Part shown: positions 26,506-34,225 of the stretch, in pieces
How the letters are laid out: each line of letters opens with the position of its first letter
How positions within the stretch are numbered: position 1 is the stretch's first letter
NCBI RefSeq assembly: GCF_900167145.1
Contig: NZ_FUWG01000003.1
Span: forward strand, 68,684-132,683
Length of the DNA: 64,000 nucleotides
DNA from: Treponema porcinum
Lineage (GTDB): Bacteria > Spirochaetota > Spirochaetia > Treponematales > Treponemataceae
Direction: 5' to 3'
Program-made: the position numbers and the translations under genes
The notes under the pieces: generated by a model
What the model was told of the DNA's origin: nothing
What the model saw: only the letters and a program-made list of their open reading frames with translations
Database searches by the model: none

Positions 26506-29500
26506 TTTTAAACAGTTTCCAGAAACATACAAAGGATTTGAACTTATTTCCATAAATACAATCCCGGACTGCGCTTCCACCGGAATTTACCTGCGCCACA
26601 AAAAAACAGGACTGGAGGTTTTTCACCTTCTGAACGACGACGAAGAAAATCTTTTTGCCTTTGCCTTCAGGACTCCTGCAAAAAACTCAACCGGTGCGGC
26701 GCATATTCTTGAACATTCCGTATTCTGCGGTTCTCAGAAATTTCCGCTGAAAGAACCGTTCACAAATATGATGAACCAGAGCGTAAACACCTTTCTGAAC
26801 GCGCTCACCTACTCCGACAAAACAGTCTATCCGTCCGCCTCTATGATAAAGTCTGACTACTACAATCTTATGGACGTATATGCAGACGCAGTTTTCTTTC
26901 CGCTTTTAAAAAAAGAAGCGTTTATGCAGGAAGCGCACCGTCTTGAACTGAACGAAAACGGCAATTTTGAAATTCAGGGCGTTGTCTACAACGAAATGAA
27001 GGGGAACTACTCTTCCTTTGAGTCCGTTGCATCTGATGCGCAGATACGGAGCGTCTACCCGGACACTAACTATGCTTTTGATTCCGGCGGAGATCCGGAG
27101 CACATCCCGTCATTCAGTTACGAGGACTTCAGGAATTTCCACAAAAAATACTACCGCCCGGACAACTGCCTTCTTTTCCTGTACGGAAACATACGGACGG
27201 AAGAACAGCTTGACTTCCTGCAGGAGCATCTTCTTGACAGGCTTGAAAAAACAGTTCCTATGGCAGAAGAACATCATTCATACCCGTTCGTCAGCCCGGA
27301 ATTCATCGAAATGGAAACTCAGAAACCGTTTGAAAACCCCGTAACGGTTCGGGCAGAAGCGCCTGATGCAGGGGCAACAGGCGCAACGGTCACCGTAAAC
27401 TGGCTGTGCGGTCAAACGGCAGATTTGCAGAGCTATATGGAATGTGCTTTTCTTTCAGAAGTACTTTCAGGACACGACGGTTCTCCGCTTACAAAAGCCC
27501 TCATCGACTCAGATTTAGGTGATGACATAGCGCCTGTTTCCGGGTGCATAAACGAAGCGCGTCAGTTTTTCTTTGCACTGGGACTGCACGGCGTAAAGAC
27601 GCGCAACGAAAAAAAAGTCTACGCCCTTATTTTTAAAGAACTTGAGCGGCTCTGCACAAAAGGCATTGACCAGAACGACATTGATTCTGCCATAATGACA
27701 GCAGAATTTTCCAACCGCGAAGCCGTCCGCTCAGGAGGACCGTATTCGCTTGTACTGCTTGAGCGCGCCTTAAACAGCTGGAATTACGGAGGCGCACCTG
27801 CGGACGGACTTTTCTATCGCAGTACGTTTGATATAATCCGTAAAAACTGCGAAGCAGAACCGAAATATGTTGAAAACCTCATAAAAAAATACCTTCTCGA
27901 CAACAAAAACTGTTCGTTCGTTATGGTAAAGCCGTCAAAAAAATATCTTTCTGCCCGGAACAAAGCAGAAAAGAAACTGATTGCATCGCTTTCAAAAACG
28001 GCAGACAGGAACATCATTCAAAAAGAACTTGACGAACTTCATTCCTACCAAAATCACCGCGAAACAGAAGAAGAAGTCGCGTGCATTCCGCGCCTGAACA
28101 TCAGCGACCTGAACACTAACGTAGAAAAAATCCATACGGAAATTAACGTTGTAGACGCAAACGGCGCGTCTGTTCCGCTTTTTACAAACACGGAAAACAC
28201 AAACGGAATTGCCTACCTTGAACTCTGGATTCCTGCGGACGTTCTTTCTCCGGAAGAATACAAATATCTTCCGCTCTATGCGTACTGCGCCCCGAATACA
28301 GGCTGGAACGGCAAGGACTGGGCTGAATGCGCACAAGAAACAGCCGTCCACACAGGCGGAATTACCTGCCGCCTTTTCACAAATACAAGTCCGAATACGG
28401 AAAAATCTGCCGCATTGCGAAAATCGCTTTCTAAATACAACTGCACAGACAGAGACTGGCTGATTTTCTCAGTCAGAATGACGGGCGAAAAAACAGACGA
28501 TGCGCTCAAAGTCTTTGCAGAATGTTTTTCTACCTATAATTTCAGCGACACAAAACGCCTTGCAACGCTTACGGCAGAAGCATACGGAACGATAAAATCA
28601 GCCGTAATTCCACGCGGAAACAAGCTTGCAGGTACGCGCGCCCAGGCAGTTAAAACGCACACAAATACAGTCGATGAAATCTGGAAAGGAATTACGCAGC
28701 TTTTTGCAATAAAGGCAATTTCAGAAGAAAATCCTAAAAATCTTTCGGAACATTTTTCCGCCCTTACAGAAAAACTGCGCTCTGCAGGGGCGCTCATCCA
28801 CATTACCGCAGATTCTGAAACGATGCAGAACCTTCTCCCTAAAATGAATGATTTTGCTTCAGGACTACGTCTTGTTCCGCCGGCAGAAAAAACGGTAGCA
28901 GACGAAGCGGCATTTTTAAGGCAGATTGTTCTTCCAGGCGAAAAAGAACCTTGCCGGAACGAAACGTTCGTCATTTCATCGCAGGTAGGATATGCGGCGG
29001 CGGCAATAAACTCAAGTTACTTCGGAACGGCGGAAAATCCCTCCGAGCTGGTGCTTTCGCATTATCTTTCGGGAACGTCGCTCTGGGAGCGCATACGCAC
29101 GACCGGCGGCGCATACGGAGCATACGCCGGCTGCGCAAACCTTTCGGGACTTTTTGTACTTACAACATACCGCGACCCTGCGCCGCAAAAATCACTTAAA
29201 ACTTTTGGAGAATGCCTTAAAGATGCGGCGGAAAATCCAATCGGACAGGACGAACTTCTGCGTATGATTACAGGTACATACGGTGATGAAGTACAGCCGC
29301 GCTCTCCTTACGGAAGGGGAAACATCGGACTGATACGCACGCTTTACTGCATCTCCGACGAAGAACGCCAGCAGAAACTTACAGGACTTCTGAACGTAAC
29401 GGCAGAGCAAATTCAGCAGACGGCAATGCACATTCACTCTCATTTTGATACGTGCCGCACGGCAGTTCTGTGCAATAAATCTGAAAAAATAACTGGCGTT

Positions 29501-29521
29501 ATTATTGATTTACCATTATAA
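26486..29521 (+). CDS. M16C zinc peptidase, PreP/falcilysin-like
   Basis: 1011 residues, the size of single-chain M16C presequence proteases. The inverted zinc motif is HILEH (His73, Glu76, His77), followed by the family-specific CGSQKFPLKEPFTNM. Four homologous domains and a central hinge would form the closed chamber that degrades short peptides. No signal peptide is visible, so it is probably cytoplasmic. AAGGAAGA precedes the ATG inside the end of the FliG-like gene, which indicates translational coupling. It is the third M16 protein within about 10 kb. Confidence 0.93.
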   Translation: MTTYMCDFKQFPETYKGFELISINTIPDCASTGIYLRHKKTGLEVFHLLNDDEENLFAFAFRTPAKNSTGAAHILEHSVFCGSQKFPLKEPFTNMMNQSVNTFLNALTYSDKTVYPSASMIKSDYYNLMDVYADAVFFPLLKKEAFMQEAHRLELNENGNFEIQGVVYNEMKGNYSSFESVASDAQIRSVYPDTNYAFDSGGDPEHIPSFSYEDFRNFHKKYYRPDNCLLFLYGNIRTEEQLDFLQEHLLDRLEKTVPMAEEHHSYPFVSPEFIEMETQKPFENPVTVRAEAPDAGATGATVTVNWLCGQTADLQSYMECAFLSEVLSGHDGSPLTKALIDSDLGDDIAPVSGCINEARQFFFALGLHGVKTRNEKKVYALIFKELERLCTKGIDQNDIDSAIMTAEFSNREAVRSGGPYSLVLLERALNSWNYGGAPADGLFYRSTFDIIRKNCEAEPKYVENLIKKYLLDNKNCSFVMVKPSKKYLSARNKAEKKLIASLSKTADRNIIQKELDELHSYQNHRETEEEVACIPRLNISDLNTNVEKIHTEINVVDANGASVPLFTNTENTNGIAYLELWIPADVLSPEEYKYLPLYAYCAPNTGWNGKDWAECAQETAVHTGGITCRLFTNTSPNTEKSAALRKSLSKYNCTDRDWLIFSVRMTGEKTDDALKVFAECFSTYNFSDTKRLATLTAEAYGTIKSAVIPRGNKLAGTRAQAVKTHTNTVDEIWKGITQLFAIKAISEENPKNLSEHFSALTEKLRSAGALIHITADSETMQNLLPKMNDFASGLRLVPPAEKTVADEAAFLRQIVLPGEKEPCRNETFVISSQVGYAAAAINSSYFGTAENPSELVLSHYLSGTSLWERIRTTGGAYGAYAGCANLSGLFVLTTYRDPAPQKSLKTFGECLKDAAENPIGQDELLRMITGTYGDEVQPRSPYGRGNIGLIRTLYCISDEERQQKLTGLLNVTAEQIQQTAMHIHSHFDTCRTAVLCNKSEKITGVIIDLPL

Positions 29522-29559
29522 TGTTCACATCGTGAAGTGAGGTTAATGAGGTTAATACT

Positions 29560-29778
29560 ATGGATAAGAAGACAAAGCAATGTATTGAGATGTTACGACA
29601 GCTTGTTTCTGATGTACAGGGCGCGCCGTATCCAGGAGATGATATAAAGCATGAACTTTACAGCATCTGGTATGAACATGCGCAGCGTGCAGCCGTTACC
29701 TGCTTTGAATTCCTTGATGAAAACTTCCCGGAAGAATCAAAAGACGTCACGAAAAAAATAGACAAACTGTTTAACTAG
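29560..29778 (+). CDS. Small conserved-looking protein of unknown function
   Basis: 72 residues, highly charged and probably all helical, with no signal peptide or membrane segment. The upstream sequence has a doubled TGAGGTTAA, and GAGG serves as ribosome site. Amino acid composition and codon use are like neighbouring genes. It lies 38 bp after the M16C gene and 74 bp before the next gene, so it may belong to the same transcript. No family is recognised. Confidence 0.6.
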   Translation: MDKKTKQCIEMLRQLVSDVQGAPYPGDDIKHELYSIWYEHAQRAAVTCFEFLDENFPEESKDVTKKIDKLFN

Positions 29779-29852
29779 GTATCTTTCTTCTTAAGAAATC
29801 TCTTTTCCATACCGAAAATGAGTATAATAAGGCAACGAGGGGATTTTTAAGA

Positions 29853-31019
29853 ATGTGCGCTTTAAATAAGTCAAACGGATTAATGAAATTTCAACTCAAA
29901 GGTTCTTTAAAAAAAAGCGGAATAGAATTTTCACGTTTTGTATTTAACGGAATTGAAAAAATCACCGGTCTTGAAAAAACTTTTTTTATAGAAATAGCAC
30001 TCGTAAATCCGTACATAAGCCCGGCAGAACCTGTACTTGGTTTTAAGCCGAGAGTCAATGTTTCGGCAGAAGATTTACAGAATGTCCTTGCCGGAACTGT
30101 ATCTGCACAAAAAATAAAAAGCGAAGCATTAGTAATTCCATCCTACACAGTTATCCGCGCAGGTCTTTTAGGAAGCGGAGCAAAACAGTTGTGCACCTAT
30201 ACCTCAATAAAAAACCTTTCAATCAGCCAGAAATCTTTTGACATTCAGGCAGACCGCTTTCATTTTTCGTACGAACAGCTTTCCGGTCAGATTGAATGTT
30301 CCCCGGCGGAATTATACGAACACCCGGAATTCCTGTGCGATACAGGAAACATAAGCTGGAACCTGCACTATGAAAAGCAGTTCTTTTTTACGAAAGGATA
30401 TAAATCACAGCAGTTCAACTGGACTGTACCGGGAGCGCGTACGCTTTTTTCCGGAAACATTACGGTAGATGGAAAAGAATTTTCAGTCATTCCGAAAAAA
30501 TCATTCGGATATGCAGAACATTTCTGGGGAAAATCACTGCCTGACTCCTGGTTGCACATCTCTTCTTCAAACCTTACAAGCCTTATAAGCGGAAAACTAC
30601 TTCAGAATTCCTGCTTTGCCATACAGGGTGCATTCAACGGCAGGATTTCGGTGCTTGCATTTTTTGAAGGAAAACTTCTTATGTTTTCAGCAGATTCACC
30701 AAAACGGTCGTATCAGGCACTTTGGAACATTTCGCAGACGCCGGACAAAGAAAACAAGGAAAAACTGCACTGGTCTGTAAGTGCAAGCAACAGGTCGTAC
30801 GTCATTGACGTTGATATGTTCTGCTCGGCGGAAGAACTGTTCGTACGTTCCTGGGAAATCCCGGAAGGAAACAGAAAAGTCCTGAAAATCCTGAGCGGTG
30901 CTACCGGCGGAGAAATCCGGCTGTATAGAAAAATCCGCGACAGCCTTGAACTTATCGAACATGCCCATATTGCAACTGCACTAAGCGAATTCGGTCAGCC
31001 GGAAGCTTCAGAACAGTAA
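29853..31019 (+). CDS. Tocopherol-cyclase-like lipocalin-fold protein of unknown function
   Basis: 388 residues with no signal peptide. Strand-rich throughout, with a GYAEHFWGKSLPDSWLHIS motif resembling the GYxExxWG...W region of tocopherol-cyclase-like proteins. These bacterial relatives have no proven cyclase role and may bind lipids or hydrophobic ligands. An ACGAGGGGA ribosome site lies upstream of the ATG. It is convergent with the next gene, which leaves little space for a terminator. The family call is based on one motif and general length. Confidence 0.5.
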   Translation: MCALNKSNGLMKFQLKGSLKKSGIEFSRFVFNGIEKITGLEKTFFIEIALVNPYISPAEPVLGFKPRVNVSAEDLQNVLAGTVSAQKIKSEALVIPSYTVIRAGLLGSGAKQLCTYTSIKNLSISQKSFDIQADRFHFSYEQLSGQIECSPAELYEHPEFLCDTGNISWNLHYEKQFFFTKGYKSQQFNWTVPGARTLFSGNITVDGKEFSVIPKKSFGYAEHFWGKSLPDSWLHISSSNLTSLISGKLLQNSCFAIQGAFNGRISVLAFFEGKLLMFSADSPKRSYQALWNISQTPDKENKEKLHWSVSASNRSYVIDVDMFCSAEELFVRSWEIPEGNRKVLKILSGATGGEIRLYRKIRDSLELIEHAHIATALSEFGQPEASEQ

Positions 31020-31044
31020 ATCGCGCCCTGCAAAATGCGCAAAA

Positions 31045-31626
31045 TCACCGCACGATGCTTATATAAACAGAAAAAATATTGTCGTATGTATCATTACCGC
31101 GTGGCATAAACCGGTAGTAAAATCCTAAAGCCGGCATACACGTGCGGGAAGAACCGTAAAGAAAATCATACTCAACACCAAGACGGAAGCCGTTTCCCCA
31201 GGAAGATGATGATATAATGGAATCAGCTGCGTCATTATTGCGGAAATCACTGCGTCGCCCGAGCGCGTATGCAACGGAACAGTTCAGTCCGCCTATTCCT
31301 GGATACGCCTTTATTCCGCTCCAGAATGCATAGTCCAGGTGATTGGAATAATCGCTTCCGCTCCAGATAAAATCGCACAGCAAATCTGCGCCCAAAAGAA
31401 GTTTAAGCGGTTCGCAAAGCCTGAAAGAAAAGTCAAAAAGACCGCCGGCAATGACACGGTTAAAATCTCCGTCATTCACCAGCTCGTTCGAGTCAGAAAC
31501 GGCACTGTCCGAATAAACAGGAAGTCCGGAGGAAAGTCCTATATCAAATCCCACGATTTTAGAAGATTTTGCAGACAGTTCAAAAGCCAGCGCAAGAAAA
31601 GCGCACAAACCCAGTAACTTTTTCAT
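31045..31626 (-). CDS. Small secreted, probable outer-membrane beta-barrel protein
   Basis: 193 residues. A clear signal peptide (MKKLLGLCAFLALAFELSA) is followed by alternating amphipathic strands rich in Gly, Tyr and Phe, such as FDIGLSSGLPVYS, FRLGVEYDFLYGSS and ALGFYYRFMPRGN, ending in a hydrophobic strand (FSVYISIVR). This is typical of eight-strand barrels common in treponemes. No specific family is assigned. It stands alone, convergent with the gene to its left. Confidence 0.6.
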   Translation of the reverse strand: MKKLLGLCAFLALAFELSAKSSKIVGFDIGLSSGLPVYSDSAVSDSNELVNDGDFNRVIAGGLFDFSFRLCEPLKLLLGADLLCDFIWSGSDYSNHLDYAFWSGIKAYPGIGGLNCSVAYALGRRSDFRNNDAADSIISSSSWGNGFRLGVEYDFLYGSSRTCMPALGFYYRFMPRGNDTYDNIFSVYISIVR

Positions 31627-31641
31627 AACGTTTATTGTATT

Positions 31642-31688
31642 GAAAAAAACGGCAGAAATCTAGTAGTTCACCATATTCCTGCCGTTTT
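31642..31688 (-). terminator. Intrinsic terminator downstream of the 139-aa membrane protein
   Basis: On minus, AAAACGGCAGGAAT pairs with ATTTCTGCCGTTTT (one G-U pair) and runs into TTTTTTTC. Confidence 0.8.
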
Positions 31689-31747
31689 GAATTTTCGTTC
31701 AAGTAATTTTATAGAGCCAGAAGAACTTAGCCTTCTGCACAAAGCAA

Positions 31748-32167
31748 TCAGTCGTTAAGGGTTATCATTGCACCAAGAATTATAAGGTGAGCTGCAAACG
31801 TATACAGCCACTCAAGGAAATTCTTTGCATTAAAACCGTTTAACAGTCCGCCTTTTGCAAGAAAATCCATCAGAACGATTGCAACAATCCATACTATCAT
31901 AACAATGAGCATAAGGATATTGTCAAGTTTCCCGAACTGGTCGCCCATAAAAAGCTCAAGGATAAGGAAAATTCCTGCAAGAAGTTCAATAACGCCGAAA
32001 ACTACAACAAGAACGTTCTCTACGTTTCCGTCAAATACAGCGCGGATAGCGCCAACTGCATCATCACCGTGTCCCTGGAAAGACCAGATACCTGCAACTG
32101 CAAGCATTGCTCCGAGTGCCAGCTGAAGAAGAAGTCTTCCGATTGTTACGCCAGATTTTTTTGCCAT
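31748..32167 (-). CDS. Four-helix inner-membrane protein of unknown function
   Basis: 139 residues from the ATG at 32167, chosen because a strong AGGAGG lies 8 bp upstream; a longer frame from 32218 would bury that site. Four hydrophobic segments (about residues 11-30, 45-70, 80-105, 115-135) separated by short charged loops. The GRLLLQLALGAMLAVAGIW start resembles small DoxX-like or DUF membrane proteins, but no family is certain. It has its own terminator. Confidence 0.65.
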   Translation of the reverse strand: MAKKSGVTIGRLLLQLALGAMLAVAGIWSFQGHGDDAVGAIRAVFDGNVENVLVVVFGVIELLAGIFLILELFMGDQFGKLDNILMLIVMIVWIVAIVLMDFLAKGGLLNGFNAKNFLEWLYTFAAHLIILGAMITLND

Positions 32168-32272
32168 TCTAAAACCTCCTGAATTCTGCAAAAAACAGAT
32201 AGGTATACTATATATCACGTTTTTTACAAATGCAACGCAATTTTATATAATTTTACCTTTCTTTTAAAAATA

Positions 32273-32743
32273 TCAGTTCCCCTTATAAACAACGTGAAAA
32301 GTCTGGAATACCAGGCGGATGTCAGGCGAAAAATCAAATCCGACGACTGCTCCTTCATCTTCAAGATACTCCCGATATTTTTCGCGCCAGCCCTCAAGAT
32401 TTTCGTCCTCGCCTTCCTGTTGCGCCATCTCCCATGTAACTTCATTAAACGGAACGATGTTCACGCTGTCAAGCTCAATAACGCAGCGCGGATTTCCAGC
32501 CCGGTCAAGAACAAGATACAGTTCGCCGGAAACAGGCAGCGGCTCGCCGTCTATGGAAAACGATGGAAAGCTGGAAAATATCGCAGTCTTTTTTCCGGCA
32601 GCAATCATTGCAATCTGACTGTCATTCGACATTCCCTTTGACTCAAAATTCAAATCACCGGAACAGACCGTATCAGAATCCCTGCCCGTCCGTTCAAGAA
32701 AGGTATGCCAGTATTCATCAAGAGGCGTCATCTTTTCTGTCAT
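32273..32743 (-). CDS. ASCH-domain protein
   Basis: 156 residues, the normal length of stand-alone ASCH proteins, which have a PUA-like beta barrel thought to bind RNA or nucleotides. Features include the N-terminal YWHTFLERTG, a central SGELYLVLDRAGNPRCVIEL strand pair, FNEVTWEMAQQEGEDENLEGW and the final LVFQTFHVVY strand. Its ATG overlaps by one base with the TGA of the 97-aa membrane protein gene. The physiological role is unknown, with translation or RNA processing as the family expectation. Confidence 0.85.
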   Translation of the reverse strand: MTEKMTPLDEYWHTFLERTGRDSDTVCSGDLNFESKGMSNDSQIAMIAAGKKTAIFSSFPSFSIDGEPLPVSGELYLVLDRAGNPRCVIELDSVNIVPFNEVTWEMAQQEGEDENLEGWREKYREYLEDEGAVVGFDFSPDIRLVFQTFHVVYKGN

Positions 32744-33036
32744 CAGCGGCTCCTGTAAAGCATTATGATAAATGCGGCAATAAAAAATAAATCAGGAACG
32801 GCGGTAAACACAAGGGTAGACACTGGAATTCCGAATACAATGATTTCTTTTGGAAAAAGAATGCCAAGCTCAATCATCATACTGTACACAGTTCCTGCAT
32901 ATTTTACGACTGTTCCTGCCACAACAGACATCCAGGCGGAATCTTTTGTACGAGCCCACAACAGCACTGCGCAGAATGCGGCAGCTCCTCCCACAACAAG
33001 CTTTACTATAAAAACAACTGTTTCTGCCAAAGTCAT
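32743..33036 (-). CDS. Small three-helix membrane protein of unknown function
   Basis: 97 residues with three hydrophobic segments (about 5-26, 38-58, 66-93) and a short basic C-terminus. It lies between a PLP-transferase-like gene (15 bp upstream) and an ASCH gene (1-base overlap), so it is probably translated from the same mRNA. No enzymatic motifs are seen. Confidence 0.6.
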   Translation of the reverse strand: MTLAETVVFIVKLVVGGAAAFCAVLLWARTKDSAWMSVVAGTVVKYAGTVYSMMIELGILFPKEIIVFGIPVSTLVFTAVPDLFFIAAFIIMLYRSR

Positions 33037-33050
33037 AGATCAACCTTCTT

Positions 33051-33860
33051 TTAACGGGAACTTGAGCCGGTATCAAACGGCTTCTGCTTAAGTTTTGAAA
33101 AAACACCCCTGTCAGCACCGAACGGTACGATAGACGGCGTATTGTAATCAGGACTTATTACAAGCGCGCAGTCAAGACAGTGAAGGACAAACGATTTGTA
33201 CTGTTCTTCCAGAACTTTCGGAAACAGGTACGGACCTTTACGCTCCCAGTATGCGGAAATAAGATTGTCGTACAAAAACCAGTCTTTTTCGGAACGGCGC
33301 GGAAGTTCTGCCGCAAGGTCAAAAAGTGCGCGAGCAACGGCAGCATTAAGCGGTGCAGGAATACGCTCTGATACAGGAACAGTCCTGCCTGCCGCAAGAG
33401 CAACTTCTACAACTTCCGGAATGGCTGCAACAATATAAACAGTCTGCGTCCACGGAAGCGGCGGTGCAATAATTACGCAGTCCTGCCCTGAAAAATCTGA
33501 TTCCGCCGGATTCCACGGTTTGTAGAACGCAGTTCCGTTTGGAGAAACAGTAAGGGCGGCCTTCAGCGCAGACGCATACGAAGGGTAGAAAAGCACCGTC
33601 CGCGGCGAATTAAGAAGTTTTGCCACAGCTTTCTGCGTCTGAACCTCAAATTCAGTAATGTAGCTTCCGGTAATGCCGCGGTTCAAAACGTTCTTGAAAC
33701 GGGTGAAGGCAGTACCGCCCCAGCCAAGAACGGCGCGTCCTCCCTCCTGATACAAATCGGTAAGCCGGACGCCTTTTTTCGTATACAAAAAACATCCGCG
33801 TGCGCGCTGTACCGTACCGAACCGCGAAAAAATCTCTGAATATAAATATGAATCCGTCAT
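33051..33860 (-). CDS. Truncated-looking aminotransferase-III-like protein
   Basis: 269 residues from the ATG at 33860. The start (GCFLYTKKGVRLTDLYQEGG...LGWGG) resembles the N-terminal strand region of class III aminotransferases. Residues ~90-160 look like part of the large PLP domain, but no SxxxK lysine motif or D-E-x-Q aspartate is visible, and total length is about two-thirds of the family. It may be a catalytically inactive derivative specific to treponemes. It heads a three-gene minus-strand unit. Confidence 0.5.
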   Translation of the reverse strand: MTDSYLYSEIFSRFGTVQRARGCFLYTKKGVRLTDLYQEGGRAVLGWGGTAFTRFKNVLNRGITGSYITEFEVQTQKAVAKLLNSPRTVLFYPSYASALKAALTVSPNGTAFYKPWNPAESDFSGQDCVIIAPPLPWTQTVYIVAAIPEVVEVALAAGRTVPVSERIPAPLNAAVARALFDLAAELPRRSEKDWFLYDNLISAYWERKGPYLFPKVLEEQYKSFVLHCLDCALVISPDYNTPSIVPFGADRGVFSKLKQKPFDTGSSSR

Positions 33861-33900
33861 CATCAAGTACAGTATACCAAACTGCATAAATTCAATCTAT

Positions 33901-34115
33901 GGAAACACTGAATATCCTATTGAGGATTTTTCAGTGTTAACCTTGAATACGTCTGGTCAAGGTACATTCGCCTTCAGCTCATTCAAGGCCTTGACTCAGC
34001 CGTTTTAAAGGGTTGTTTTAACCCCTTAATGCAGCTAATTGTCTGTAAGTCAATGACTTGCAGCAATTTGACAGGAAATGCTGAGTAATCGCTTCAAGTG
34101 TTACTTAGCACTTCC
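33901..34115 (-). mobile_element. MITE-like element, copy 2 (215 bp, 4-bp CTAT target duplication)
   Basis: It starts GGAAACACTGAA and ends AGCACTTCC and is flanked on both sides by CTAT (33897-33900 and 34116-34119). In reverse complement it matches copy 1 at 7502-7636 from end to end except for about 80 extra internal bases, which contain GGGGTTAAAACAACCC and a TCAAGGCCTTGA palindrome. No protein is encoded. It sits between two genes and does not interrupt either. Confidence 0.82.
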
Positions 34116-34213
34116 CTATAAAACAACTTTATTCCAGTTCTTTACCGATACCGGAAAACAAAAAAAAACAGCAGAACAAAAAATAATTCCTAGCGTGTTT
34201 TTACTTTTTATAC

Positions 34214-34219
34214 TATAAT
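34214..34219 (+). promoter_or_regulatory. Consensus -10 box 6 bp before the EAL-protein ATG
   Basis: TATAAT ends six bases before the ATG at 34226, which predicts a leaderless transcript. The -35 region is poor. Confidence 0.5.
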
Positions 34220-34225
34220 GTGCGT

